DNA from: Ceratorhiza oryzae-sativae
Taxonomy: Eukaryota; Basidiomycota; Agaricomycetes; Cantharellales; Ceratobasidiaceae
DNA: 64,000 bases
Assembly (NCBI GenBank): GCA_030998015.1
Contig: JARWMV010000251.1
Location: forward strand, 62,001-126,000
Direction of reading: 5' to 3'
Every line of letters begins with the position of its first letter. Position 1 is the first letter of the stretch. Made by a program: the position numbers and the translations under genes. Below are positions 1 to 11,852 of this stretch, in pieces. Below the pieces are notes generated by a model. The model did not search any database, was not told the DNA's origin, and was given only the letters and a program-made list of their open reading frames with translations.

Positions 1-146
1 AGGAGCTGTACCCCGAGTATGCGGAGTACTTCAGCGATCTCTCATTCGAGCAGCTTGACGAGCTCGCAGCCAGCTTCAAGTTTGAAAACTGCAGCCAGCG
101 GGAAGGTCTCAATGCCGTCCTTCGGGAACATGCCAAGTTGCACTAG
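1..146 (+). CDS. Glycoside hydrolase family 5 protein, 3' end only
   Basis: The last 48 codons of a gene that begins before the window; the frame starts at base 3 and stops with TAG at 144-146. The translated tail (LYPEYAEYF... then LAASFKFENC..REGLNAVLREH) closely matches the tail of the complete GH5 gene just downstream (341-2606), which ends LTPEYAAYF...LAASFKFENC..REGLNKVLRDH. I therefore read it as a tandem paralogue of that enzyme in the same orientation, with about 195 bp between the two coding regions. The catalytic core lies outside the window, so activity cannot be judged. Confidence 0.85.
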   Translation, partial: ELYPEYAEYFSDLSFEQLDELAASFKFENCSQREGLNAVLREHAKLH

Positions 147-340
147 ACGTCGGGAGTGAAAATGGGTGTTTATAGTTAAGCTGTATTTGCTTCGAAATGA
201 AATACGTGCCTCGATGGCAACGCCTATAGACCGACGCGACCATAGAACATTTCGTAAGACCGGCAGATTTGATTCGGATCAAGCGTCCATTTGGGGAAAG
301 CTGGCGATAGCATGACGCATATAAGCTTACCTCGCCGTCC
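147..340. promoter_or_regulatory. Short intergenic spacer/promoter of the second GH5 gene
   Basis: A 194 bp gap between two same-strand GH5 paralogues. It must hold the 3' UTR of the first gene and the promoter of the second. I see no clear TATA box or terminator. Confidence 0.4.
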
Positions 341-2606
341 ATGGGGGCTCCACCGCTATCCACCATGCCACATCAAAATATTAAAGTGCCTCCTGCTCCC
401 GCCCCATCGCCTACAGGCATATTAAAACTTCATGGCTCAAAGATTGTTGGTGCGGATGGCGCACCGGTGTTGCTGCGAGGTGCTGGGTTAGGTGGACACC
501 TTAATATGGAAAATTGTGAGTGACTTTTGGTGTGAGAAATTTTTTGGTTGACCAAGGTATACGCAGTCGTGCGTTGGCTCGTTTGTACCGTGCACAGTAT
601 GACGCACTAGCTGACTTGATGATCAGATTACCGGGTATCCTGGACATGAGAAAGACATGCGTAAGGCAGTCAAAAAAGTCTTGGGAGAGGAGAAGTATGA
701 CTTCTTCTTTGACAAATTTCTCGAGTACTTCTTTACGGAGAAAGACGCGGAATTCTTTGCCTCCCTCGGGCTGAACTGCATCCGGTAGGTGTGATACAGT
801 TCCCATGGTTCATGCCTGACGCAATCACATAGCATACCATTTAACTATCGCCATTTCGAGGACGACCTGAACCCTGGTGTATACAATGAGCGAGGTTTCC
901 AATGGCTAGATCGTGTTATCAATATAGTGAGCATCAAATACTAAGTAGATTTACAGTTTGTTTATTATCGGTCATTTGTAGTGTGGGCACTATGGCATAT
1001 ATACTATCCTTGACTTGCACGCTGCACCGGGGGGTATGACAGCTGACTATTATCACCGTAACCAATACTGATGTGCTGCTTACTATAGGGCAAAACATTG
1101 ATTGGCATTGTGGTAAGCTTCAATTAGTCGTGATGCGCTCGTATCTGAAGTTCCACAGACACGGGTATACACCGCGCTCTCTTTTGGGAGCACATCGAGT
1201 TTCAAAATCGCGCAATAGCACTTTGGGAAAAACTAGCAGAGCGATACAAAGGAAATACCTGGGTTGGTCTCGTTAGTAGCCCTTGGCGATCGTACTTAAT
1301 ATCGTGATGCCTAGGTTGCAGGCTACAATCCATTGAACGAGCCTACCGACGAAGAGCATACTCGAGTTCTAGACTGGTACGCTCGAGCCGAGAAAGCAAT
1401 CCATGCTGTAGACCCGGACCACATCGTGAGCCAAGTTCTTTGCTAGCGTTAAATATATTCAACACTATCTTTAGTTGTTTTGGGACGGGAACACCTTTGC
1501 TGTGAGTGCGGCTTCCGCTTTTTGATGGATTGAGACTGAAATTTCTGTATCCTAAGGCGGACCTATCTCAGTAAGTTCCAATTGCCTTGACTAACTCCCC
1601 CTACTAACCAAAGGGTTAGTTTTGGAGAGCCCCTCCCTGGTTCGGTCTACTCGGTAAGCCCCACACTGAGTTACTTGGCCTAGCATTCACACCCATTATA
1701 TATTAGATTCATGACTACTCTAACTACGGATTTCCTCAAATTACCGAGCCATACGAGGTACGCCTTCAACGTGCTTACAACTAAATGCAGTCTTGGTAAA
1801 ATGGAGGTTGTGTAGGGTACGCCTGAGCAAAAGGCGAACCTCGAGAGCGCCTTCAAGCGAAAGATCGGATACCACGAAAAAATTGGAGGTCATATCTGGA
1901 ACGGTGAATTGTACGTGTCCTAGTATACCTATTGAGCGTGTGCTAGCTCATGTTTGATCAAAGTGGACCCGTGTATGCGTCGCCGGATGACGGACCCGAA
2001 TGGAAAAAGATCAACGAGAGACGCTATCATGTGCTTCAAGATCAGCTAGTACTCTACGACAAGTATAACATATCGTGGTCCATTTGGCTGTATAAAGTAA
2101 GAAATAGCACCCCCTTGTTGAGAGCTTAAAACACCAAGACTCTTGTAGGATATTGGCTTCCAAGGAATGGTGTACGCCTCTCCGGAGAGCGCATACATCA
2201 AACGTTTTGCTCCCTTCCTATCCAAGAAAAAGCGCCTCGCCGCTGACTCCTGGGGAGCAGACACTTCCGCCGTCCAACCAGTGTTTGACCCTATCCAGGA
2301 ATGGATTTCGAAGGAAGCACCCCATATTGAACACCGCTACCCTCCAATGTGGAAAGTAAGAAAGCACGGTAAGTGAAGTAAACAGCTGGAAGTATTTTGA
2401 ATTTTGAATTATGCTGAAAATGTCTGACAGTTGGGCGTTTGGTTCGCAATATTCTGCTCTCAGAAGAACTGACCCCCGAATATGCGGCTTATTTCGAGGG
2501 ACTTTCGATAGATGATTTGGACGCACTAGCTGCCAGCTTCAAATTCGAAAATTGCGTCCAACGAGAGGGGCTGAATAAAGTGCTCAGAGACCATTCGCAT
2601 TTGTAA
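341..2606 (+). CDS. Glycoside hydrolase family 5 protein, likely intracellular
   Basis: Retaining beta-glycosidase of the GH5 (beta/alpha)8 clan. The gene is split by about a dozen short introns. In order I read an N-terminal RGAGLGGHLNMEN strand, a DLHAAPGGQN motif near the barrel core, GYNPLNEPTDE containing the acid/base Glu, LFWDGNTFA, DSHDYSNYGFP, and HIWNGEFGPVYAS, which should hold the nucleophile Glu. A family-specific C-terminal extension ends FENCVQREGLNKVLRDH. The sequence type is the fungal GH5 group often labelled exo-beta-1,3-glucanase-like; the substrate is not certain. The ATG at 341 gives no signal peptide, so the enzyme is probably cytosolic. A second in-frame ATG lies 24 codons... 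further downstream at about 365. All exons are open, with no frameshift seen. It is a tandem copy of the partial gene at 1-146. Confidence 0.85.
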
Positions 2607-3122
2607 CTCTCGATTTCTTCCTAAGTGAATGGCACAAAGTTACTTCGGGCCAGCAACCAAACAATCAATCGCCATCTGTAAAGGCACACAAGTGGTGTCG
2701 CAGACGCTGCATACCCCGCTATCTCGGGCCAATTAGGCAATTGTAACGAAGTACGCACACTGGCTATAGAGAAAACTACGACCTTGAAAATCCCTCATCT
2801 AATTTGCTCCTACCGCTCGTCAAGGAAGAACCGAGCCACGCCATTAGAGCGCATATAGCGCATCTGTCTTCTCCGCTAGGATATCAGGACAATGCTGACA
2901 GGGCGCGCAACGTCGACAATGTTCCAAGGAATGCTATATTTATGCATGTTCTAGTCTCTACCGGAATACGCACGTGTTACCTTGGTCAGGTAAATCGTTT
3001 GCTCGGCTCCATCAAGCCTCAAGATGGGACAAGAATTCCTTGCAGACAACAGGACATAATCGAACAAATAAAATGGCTTTGCGAGGGATTAAGGCGTAGC
3101 CCTGAGGGTCTGAAAACTCAAC
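2607..3122. other. Convergent intergenic region
   Basis: 516 bp between the 3' ends of the GH5 gene and the acyl-CoA dehydrogenase gene on the opposite strand. It should hold both 3' UTRs. An open frame of about 109 codons on the plus strand (2804-3133) runs into the tail of the opposite gene; it has no recognisable domain and I do not count it as a gene. Confidence 0.5.
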
Positions 3123-5512
3123 TCAAAGCCTGACATCCTCTGGCATCTTCCGAACCGCTTGTCGCACCCCCAAGTCTGCTAGCACGTCCTCAGCTACGCC
3201 GAGTATGTTAGTAATTCGCACTTATGATATGTTTGGTTAGGCACCTACCTCCTCCCAATATACTATCAAATGCTATGGTTCGATAAGCCTACAGACAGGT
3301 TTGTTAACATTAGAACAAGCAAAGGCGCTCATATGCTAACTCACGTGCTCAATAAACCTACCCATCCCACTTTGTGTCAGTCCTCTTCCACCAAATAGTT
3401 GGACGGCATCAGCTGCGGTCTTTTGTGCCGTTAGAGTACAGTACATCTTCAGGAACGCCATTTGTCTACGTCCTCGTTATTCAACTACTAAATAGGCGCG
3501 GTTGAAGTATATACTTACCCTGCAAGTTTATCCGCTTGTACTCTGTATGACATGCAACACATCTGATGAGTTACATTCTCGAGCCAATTTTGTACGCTCT
3601 CTACGCGTGCAATCATTGTAGCGAGCCTGGATGCCTTGGTTAGTCCCACCAATCGAACAGAAGAACCGATCAAGTGACCGACTTGTGCCTAACTACCGCT
3701 TGATCCACAAGTCGTTTCCCGAACGCGTTTCGTTGACATACCCACCTATTTCAGCATCGTTAGTCGAGCATGGGGCGCTCGGTGCTTATGTTAAACATAC
3801 TTTAGGCACTCTTCCGTGATCAACCGTTGAGCTCGGGCACTGAGACAGCATAAGACCCAGCGCTCGTGGTTAAAGTTGCTCAGGAGCACGTATAGGCCCG
3901 CATCCTCTTGGCCCAGTGTATTTTCGACAGGAACGCGAACGTTGTCGAATGTGACATAGGCCGTGCCGGCGGAGGCAGAGTATGACGTTTTGATACGCTT
4001 TGTGGAAACTCCTTCGGTTCGTGGAATAAGAATCACAGTAAAGCCACCCTGGCGGACCGAGCTTGGTATCAATACATAGCGCGATAAGAATTCAGACGTA
4101 CATCTGTCCGCGTCCCCGTGACAAAATAGTCTGCAAAGGTTCCATTGGTGATCCATCTAGCGCGATTAAGTATTGAATAATCCACAGTAGACCGTACGCT
4201 GTAACATACTTCTTTGTCCCGTTGATAACCCATTCTTTTCCATCCTCGCTTTTCACGGCAGTAGTCCTAAGTCCGCCAACGTCACTCCCCGCAAATGGCT
4301 CGCTAACAGCCAAGCATATAATCTTCTTTGCTGCAAGGACTTCGGGAACGACATGCGCTCGCAGTTCATCAGACCCAAAGTTGAGGACTGGGGGGAGGCC
4401 AATAACGAGACCCGACAGAAGCGCATCGCCATAACCCCGGGTTCCTACTCTCACCAGTTCTTGTGTTATAAGGAGCTGGTTGACTTTAGCTAGGTCGTGT
4501 TTGATGAAATATAGTCAACACACCTCGTGGAAGTAGTCAAACTATATGATAGATGATTAATTGACTATGTTTGACGTCCAGAAGTTAATATAGGCTGACC
4601 TCTTCTGGTTTCACAACCCCATCCATTAGCGTTAACCCCTTGAGATGCTTTCCAGGACCGAGCCTCATCGCATGTACGTTGAGACGGCTGGATGTTTATT
4701 CAGTAAATGGACGATCGCGTAAACACCTGAACGAACCTCATCTCAGCTAGTACTTGTGGGCTTACTTGCTTCCCATCAGCCTCCTTGAGTTGCCCATCTG
4801 GGTACAATATATCGTCTACAAGAATGCGCATGCGCCTCTGTAGAGCTCGATGTGTCTGCACTTTGTCAAAATCAAATCAGTACTACTCGAATCAAGCACC
4901 ACGAACCTCGTTGTAGTAAGGGCTAACGAATTCGGGCGAGAGCCAAGTGGGTTCCCCGTACGGAACCTTGCTCAGCCTATCTTGGTCCGAGCTGACATCC
5001 TTCTTTTTGGCGCCTTTTAGGCTCCCTATCCGTAACCGTGCATATTGGGGCTTTTCGAGGACCTCCGCACGGTGAACGGCGAAGAATGCCTCGGTAGCGT
5101 CTTGACCGGCTAGACGTTGTGTCGTTTGAGGCCGCTGTATATTATAATTCAAGAAAGGTACGAACCAATTGTCCTGTCTAGGAGGACTGCTTTCCCTCCT
5201 GGATGAAGATTCGCGAAACGAGTTAAATCGTACACGTCAGAGTCGACAACTATCCACTATATATCCGGTCAGTTTATACTCAGGGAACCTTTATTCAAGG
5301 TCACACATACTAGATCCCCTTCTGAGTTGTGCTATTCCATATTATAGAAAAGTTTGAGTATTATTCGACATTTTGGTGTGGGAGCGATCGAATATCAAAG
5401 GCAAAAACACGAGACAAGCAAAGCACTCCGTATTAGTGAGCTTGTTTAATCTTTTCGGGGCCGCATGTACCTTGGCAACATCCTCGATTGTGAAAAGCTT
5501 CGCGGCAGCCAT
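3123..5512 (-). CDS. Acyl-CoA dehydrogenase with N-terminal cytochrome b5 domain
   Basis: Two-domain oxidoreductase. The N-terminal part is a cytochrome b5-like haem domain: FTIEDVAK, then WIVVDSDVYDLTRFANLHPGG with the haem-ligand HPGG, then AGQDATEAFFAVH carrying the second axial His. A short linker leads to an FAD acyl-CoA dehydrogenase core: EFDYFHE, GYGDALLSGLVIGLPPVL, CLAVSEPFAGSDVGGLRT, GTKKWITNG, FNHERW, AQKTAADAVQLFGGRGLT, and a tail ending AVRKMPEDVRL. It oxidises acyl-CoA to enoyl-CoA. The fused b5 suggests transfer of electrons to a haem acceptor rather than only to ETF. The start is the ATG at 5510-5512. All core exons can be joined in frame; the exact join in the first b5 exon is uncertain. 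The C-terminal VRL is not a canonical PTS1. The gene shares its 5' region with citrate synthase. Confidence 0.88.
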
Positions 5513-5969
5513 GAAACAAGTTGGTGGTTGGCGGTAAACTAGGGGCTGACCGATCCAATTTGGGCTGGCTATCACGTGAGCCTCTCGTTCTGTCTTGATC
5601 CCATCCAATGGATCAAGGCAAACTAGGCTGGCGTTGAGCAGGCGACAGAACAAGCTTTGTCTTTGAATCCGTTAGCTCCTTCGCCCGCTTCGGCTCCGGT
5701 TTTTAGCGAGAGCGGGTCGACACCGAGAACCAGGTGATGTCCCGAAATCACATGCTTGTGGCTCCGCGCTTGCCGCCCGGACAATCGAATAGGGCCGGGC
5801 CGACAGCATGACCATGCTCAACGCGGCGCACCCGAGTCGCTAGATAAATTGGGCTTGTCTGGATCGCGGCCGGAACTACAAAGCTCTGCCCCAGTTGTTG
5901 TTCCCCACCACCACCACCACCCCTCTCTGCTCCTCTCCCCGTACTCATCCCCACGTTCCTACCGACGTC
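5513..5969. promoter_or_regulatory. Divergent promoter of acyl-CoA dehydrogenase and citrate synthase
   Basis: 457 bp between two start codons pointing away from each other. It contains a palindromic CACGTG E-box near 5575 and CCAAT motifs near 5552 and 5608. A CT/CA-rich stretch precedes the citrate synthase start (about 5900-5960), as is common in fungal promoters. No CCTCGG/CCGAGG fatty-acid response element was seen. Confidence 0.5.
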
Positions 5970-8212
5970 ATGGGCCAACCAACACATACCCCGACGGAGA
6001 GCTTGACCGTGCGCGATGAGCGAACTGGAAAGACGTATAGCATACCCATCACAGACAACACCATCTCTGCTACCGCGTTCAAGTAAGCTTGGGGCGACAG
6101 GGAGTGGCTTGAACTAACTCTGGTCACTATAGAGCTATGAAAGCACCGAAGCGGCCCAACGAGCGCGAGGAAAACGAGACTGAGCGTGGTCTACGCGTTT
6201 CTGACAGGGGATTTCTGAATACTGCTGTCATACAGAGCGAGATCACGTATATTGACGGGGATAACGGAAGTAAGTCGCCGCCAGTCGGGTCTCTAGTCCG
6301 TCAACTGACCCACTACTCTAGTCCTTCGATATCGGTATGTCGCTGTAGTCGAATGCGCTTTACCTCGCTAACGAACCAGCGAAACATAGTGGATACCCCA
6401 TCGAACAACTTGCGTCTCAATCCACATTCCTTGAAGTTGCCTACCTCTTGATCTATGGGAGTCTTCCCTCTCGTCCGCGTTATGCGGCATTCGAGTCTGA
6501 GGTTTTGCACCATAGCATGACCCATGTAGACGTTGCCGGCTTGTTCCGTGCATTCCGGTATGACGCACATCCCATGTCAATTCTGACCTCGGCATTTGCC
6601 GCCTTGGGAAGCTACTACGCCGAGGCAAATCCCTCGCTGCAAGGTGCGTTTCTCCACTTATATCTCTAATAGACCAGTATCAATTATTTCCATGTAGGGC
6701 AAAATTTATATACCAAAGGAGACAAAGCATCACTCGCTATGATGGACAAGCAGATCTACAGACTGATCGGCAAAGCCACTACCTTGGCTGCGTGAGTGAA
6801 TTGTGTTCTAAAAGCGGCTAGCGTCTAAGCACAATACTTTAGGATGGCCTATCGTGTCCGTCAAGGGCGCGAGTTCGTTGTACCTCCCACAGGCCTTTCT
6901 TACACTGGATCGTAGGTTCAATCCCGGCTTCTTGTTACCAGTCCAACTCAGCTATCTCGGCGATTAGGTTTTTGTACCAGATGGATCGCCTCGGGGAAGA
7001 AAACTACACTCCATCACCCGTGCTGGAGAGGGCCTTGGATATCCTTTTTATTCTTCATGCCGACCATGAGCTAAATGCGTCTGCAACGACCGTTTTGCAA
7101 ACTGGAAGCTCACTCGTGGACCCCTATTCTGCCATCGCGTAAGCCCTGTGCATGAAATTGCCAAGTGTGACCTAACTATGTTTACAGGGCGGGATGTGCA
7201 TCTTTGTACGGTCCTCTACATGGTATGTTTTCACGAATTGGACCGAAGTAGCCAACTAACTGGTTCGCAAAGGCGGCGCCAACGAGGCTGTTATCCGCAT
7301 GCTCATTTCAATCGGATCTCCCGAAAACGTACCGGCATTCTTAGAGTCAGTGAAGAAACGCGAAAAGGTGCTTTCCGGATTTGGTCATCGGTGAGTATCC
7401 CGTTGGTGCTCTAGTTACGAGTACTGACATGGACCTTTAGTGTCTACAAGACTGTAAGGCACTATTCTTAAACAACGGCCATCTGGAATTAAACATATTT
7501 TCTATAGTCAGACCCTCGCTCGTTTATCATCCGACAGACTGCAGAAGAGGTATTCAAGGTGTAAGTAATTGTACTAGGCGTTGCCCAAGCTATTTCTCAT
7601 AGAGCACCCTAGCACTGGACAGGACCCGCTCTTAGAAACAGCTATGCGCTTGCATGACCTTGCTATCAAAGACGAATACTTCGTGAAGCGCAAGCTCGCA
7701 CCGAATGTAGACTTCTGGTACGCTCCACTCTTCTCCGTTTCAGACTAGCAAGTACCGAACTTCAGATCAATTTCATAGGTCAGGCCTCATCTACCGCGCA
7801 ATGGGCTTCCCACTCGACTTTTTCCCAGTATTGTTCGCTGTCCCACGCGTAGTCGGTTGGCTGGCACACTGGCGTCAAATGATGCTTCAGCCGGGCGGGG
7901 TAAAGATCTGGCGGCCGCGCCAGGTGAGTGGGAGCTGTTTGTCATGCTTCCTCAATTGGAAACTGACAAGCCCACGTTAAGATATACGTCGGGGCGGGCA
8001 AACGTGACTTTGTACCGATAGACGAACGGCCCGCCGAAACGGATGACGTTAACCCAAAGAAGGTCCCAAGTGCCAGCGTGCACAGCACTGGGTGAGTTCT
8101 ACTTTGGGGTTGGCCAACGTGTGTGAGTTTTGTCGTTGCTGATCGTCCTTCTTTTTTTAGGCAGACGAAGCGGACCGCGTTGGCAACATACAAGGGTAAA
8201 GCTAGGTTATAG
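5970..8212 (+). CDS. Citrate synthase, putative peroxisomal form
   Basis: Condenses acetyl-CoA and oxaloacetate to citrate. Motifs in order: [48 protein letters not shown] (active-site His region), [15 protein letters not shown] (catalytic His), GFGHRVYKTSDPRS (substrate Arg/His), [15 protein letters not shown] and [10 protein letters not shown]. The ATG at 5970 starts a short hydrophilic N-terminus with no mitochondrial presequence, and the protein ends KGKARL. ARL fits the PTS1 consensus, so I infer a peroxisomal (glyoxylate/beta-oxidation) enzyme. The gene has many introns, including a 13-nt microexon at 6322-6334 that supplies LRYR. All exons join in frame. The divergent neighbour is the acyl-CoA dehydrogenase. 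Confidence 0.92.
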
Positions 8213-8684
8213 AACTAAAGAACGATGTAGATGTTGGACAAGATAATTGAGTACTATTGTATACATATACATTCCGCTCGGGCCGTTCCATCTTTCTGTC
8301 AATGCCGAGCACTGATAACCGATACTGCCCCATACTATATGTGGTATCTGATGCTCTCGATAAACGGATTTTTTAAGCTTTGCGAAGCCGTTTTCTGACA
8401 GCCTTGATTGGAAGAACCTGACGACAGCCAGGAAAGCGCTTCTTCGAAGATGACGCTGAGCTCCACTCTTTGACATCTGGCTTCGGCTGAGCTTCGACGT
8501 CGGACTCCGCGCTGCACTATTAAAATTCATGAGAGATGTACCGAATGCACCCACCTCAACGTTGCCTCCCCTTTTCGCCTCTTTTTTCTTGACGGTCTCT
8601 GTAGCCATTGCATGCAAACGCATACACACTCGTTGTCTGAAACCCACGATTTTCACTCGACCACCATCTTTTCCCACTCTCAAA
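8213..8684. other. Intergenic region / promoter of the secreted protein gene
   Basis: 472 bp between two plus-strand genes. A CT-rich stretch lies just upstream of the next ATG (about 8560-8680). I see nothing else in it. Confidence 0.4.
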
Positions 8685-9596
8685 ATGGTATTTTCTCGTG
8701 CAATTGCTAGTATTATGGTTGCGACGCTTGGCGTGGCTGCCCAGTCATCGAATACTACTAGCGAGCCTTTTGCCTTGGCCTCTCCTGGTCAATTGACACA
8801 AGTAAGTTTTTACATGCATGGTGCCTTGGAATGGCCAACCAATGCTGGGCCTCTGTAGTGTAAAAACACGACTATTGTCTGGCAAGGCGGCAAAGCCCCA
8901 TACCAGGTGTCTATCAAGCCAGTCTGCGGTGTTGGACAGACGGGCTTGGATGAAGAGTAAGCGGTCATATATTTGAATCAAGGCGGCTTTGGGCTGATCG
9001 GGATTAGTCACGTTGTTTTAGCCCTTGATGCTACGTCGCTCGACATCCCAGTCAAATACCCAGCAGGTACTCAATTGATCGTGAGTATTTCAGACGCCAA
9101 TAAGATGCAAGCGTCTGCCCCTTCGGTGAGCATTCAATCCCATTCAGTACCGGATTGTCCTAATTCAACATTGTCCAGATCACCGTGTATCCGGTGATGC
9201 AGATGGTTCGTGTACCATTCAGACCGCTTGTGCAAATACCATCCAAGCTCCCGATGTTCCTATCGCGCTAGCCTCGAGCTCGTAAGCTCAAATCTTCTAT
9301 ACCAGGGACTTCACCTTCTAACATCCCACGTCCCTAGCTCGGGAACGGCTGCGCCCACGGACCATCTCGTTACTGCTGATCCCTCGGGGGCTTCAACAGC
9401 TAGCCTGCCCCCGACGGCCACCTCGGCTTCAATGGTTGTCCTGTACAGTTATGTTTCCGAACCCCGTCCTGGGCCCAGCAAGGGACCAAGTTCTCCGGCA
9501 TCTGGATCCAACGCCGCCGCTCGCAAGGCTCCTACGTCGCTGTTTGCCGCGTTTGGAGCCGTCGCCTTTATTGGATCGCATCTCATGTTCGGTTGA
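8685..9596 (+). CDS. Small secreted, probably GPI-anchored Ser/Thr-rich protein
   Basis: The ATG at 8685 opens a signal peptide (MVFSRAIASIMVATLGVAAQ). A compact beta-rich segment follows: CKNTTIVWQGGKAPYQVSI, then IPVKYPAGTQLIVSISDANK, with a few Cys. Next come a Ser/Thr/Ala/Pro-rich stalk and a hydrophobic C-terminal tail (FAAFGAVAFIGSHLMFG) typical of a GPI attachment signal. Several introns of about 50-60 bp interrupt it. This layout is common among small cell-wall or surface proteins of Agaricomycetes of unknown function; I do not recognise a named domain. Location at the plasma membrane or wall is inferred. Confidence 0.7.
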
Positions 9597-10297
9597 TGAA
9601 AGTTTCAGCACGGGCGACCGGCGAGGGGAGTGACATGTAGCATTTTGAAAGAAAGCCGGGTATGGCTTGAACTCTCGTTATTTGTATCGATCATTCAGAA
9701 TTTCTGGGTGACGTCTTAAATTACTGTTTATTTTGGCACGCTTGTCGTAATCCCACTTTGGCTCACTCAATGTTCACGATGGTTTTGTTGGATGAATCTG
9801 AAAGCTTGAATCCAACTGTTTGTTGGTCTCGCTGCACCCTAATACTACTAGCATGTATGCACAGCACACGTTGTGACAAATAACGTTAACGCTGATTTCT
9901 TAGGATCGGACGATGCGCCATTCCTCCTGACATGTAAAATAGCCCACCTGGTGCTAGATTAGAACTGAGGTATCCAATTAAATCCCGTCGATACTTAATG
10001 CACTATCGTCCAAATGTGTTTTGTGCTAATTGGCACGAGCCTCACTAGCTAGATGCTGAAGAAACCAGCTAAGCGGGGGCTGGGGGTTATTAGAAAGGCA
10101 TCTCTACAGGTAATGTCCATGCTTCGTTGACTGAAGATATCCCACTCGAATGTATAGTTTACGGGTTTTTATTCATTTACATTTTACTCTATAGATCGGG
10201 CGGGTGTAGGTGGATAGGGTACAGTAAATGGAACGGATAGGTGTATAGGTGTAGATGTGAATGTCTATTGATGCAAGAAACCCAAAATATCTCGACC
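9597..10297. other. Convergent intergenic region
   Basis: About 700 bp between the 3' ends of the secreted-protein gene and the acidic unknown gene on the opposite strand. The sequence is AT-richer than the genes. I see no coding or repeat signal. Confidence 0.5.
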
Positions 10298-11852
10298 TCA
10301 ACAGTCGTAATCGTCCGTATCGGGTGACTCGCAGTCGGACTCGTCTCCGCCTGCGAAAAGGCTTGAAACCGAACTCTCCTCGTCGGGGTCCGAGGCGAGA
10401 CGAGCGAGGTCGAGGCATCCCATGTTGATCGGTAGCGAACACCTCCGAGAGGGTGAGATAGTGAGGGTTCTGGCAGAGGCGAATGAGATTTCTGGAGACG
10501 AATCGCAATCGGAAATGTCGTCGGAGGATGCCCCAGACAAATCTTGCTCATCGTCGGACTCCGAGTCCGAATCAGAGTTGAGCATCCCGAGGCGTTGTAA
10601 AATTGCGCGAGTACCGCTCGACACTTCCTCTTCTTCACGTTGCTCAATGAATCATCTTCCTCTTCTCCTTCGTCCTCGCTGTCGGACGGATTCGTCGGAA
10701 AGTCGGCGATCGCGGCGAGGTCCTCTCGGAAGATACCGAGCCTCGCAAGCGGACATTCGGTTCCCTCGCTAAAGCCCTCATACACGAGCTCCTCTTGGCT
10801 GAGCGGTACGAAATCGTCTTCCGATTCGGCCAGGTAATCCAATTGAGCGTCGGCGCGGCGTAGGCGGGCATGAAACTCGCCGGCCTTGCGACGCATCGCA
10901 TTTCGACGATGAGTCATCACAAGTGTAGACTCGATGAGCGCAGCATCGCGCTCGTTGATAGTAAACGCGCGCGGCGGAAGCAAGAGCTGAGCCTTTCCAG
11001 TCGGGCTAACAAACGATTGGCGAGGTGTCAACCCGCAAAGCTCGGGCAAGGGGGCAATGGGGGTCGTGGGGGAGTCGCCCAGGGAGTCAGGGTTTCCGAG
11101 ACGATCGAGACAATGGGGCTCCTCGCCCTCGCTGTGGGAGACGAAAATGTGCGGGGTATGGAACGGATCGTTCGAATAATAAATTCGACCGTCTGGACGG
11201 AGGGTGAGGTCACCAGGTCGACGATGACATCCTAGATGAGAAGTCAGATACAGATGAAAAGATAAACGCCGAGGATTTGACTTGCCATAGACGGATCGGA
11301 CCAGGCCCAGACGACGCCGTTGATATCATAGTGGGCGTCATGGAAGCGTTTGGCATGCCATTTGGCCTGAAAAGCAACGACTTGGGCGTAAGCGCGCCAA
11401 TTATTGATTCGCGGCACTTCGTTCCGCTGGCGGGTAGCAATACTGTTAGCTGGGCGCTTGCCGTCGTCACCAGAGATACTCACTCTGGATGGTTGAAAGC
11501 ACTTGGGTGCTGTGTCCAATGGGTTGGAACCGCCATACCAAGAGGCTCTGTTGCTGTGCATGCGGCGCAAGTACTGATTGGACAAGAGCGCGCGTAGCCG
11601 CTCCTCGGGCGTAGTTGTGGCGGCCATTGTAGAAGGCAGTGGAATAGGCTGAGGAGGGGATGATGGGGGGAGAGATGAGAACGAGACGAAAGCCTGCCCG
11701 TCTGGTCCATGGGTTATGTATCCGTCGACTGTGCTGCTGGACCTTGAGCGGACTGAATCAACGAGGTCTATGAACGAGCCGGCGGGGTAAACAGAGTCTA
11801 GGTATGCGGTTGGATGCATTGGATGCATACGGATGGGGGTGGGAGCTGACAT
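10298..11852 (-). CDS. Conserved-looking acidic protein of unknown function (one frameshift)
   Basis: No domain is recognised. Starting at the ATG at 11850-11852 I read a Ser/Pro-rich N-terminus. A segment PRINNWRAYAQVVAFQAKWHAKRFHD follows. A middle region contains FTINERDAALIES..MTHRRNAMRRKAGEFHARLRRAD, and the C-terminal third is rich in Ser, Asp and Glu, ending ESPDTDDYDC. The middle and C-terminal parts lie in different frames: the reading EEEDDS must move by one base near 10647-10652 to continue as IEQREEEEVSSGTRAILQRLG. No good GT-AG intron explains the shift, so a one-base deletion (real or assembly) is likely. A nuclear or regulatory role is possible from composition only. Confidence 0.55.

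Noticed and set aside
2804..3133. 109-codon plus-strand frame near the acyl-CoA dehydrogenase 3' end
   Set aside because: It overlaps the tail of the opposite gene and has no recognisable protein features.
6910..6930. GGTTCAATCCCGG resembling a tRNA T-arm
   Set aside because: It lies in a citrate synthase intron and no acceptor stem, anticodon arm or D arm surrounds it.
11490..11560. Possible 41-bp intron (GTGAGT..ACAG) in the acidic unknown gene
   Set aside because: Removing it breaks the frame of the following PRINNWRAYAQ segment, while the unspliced reading is open.
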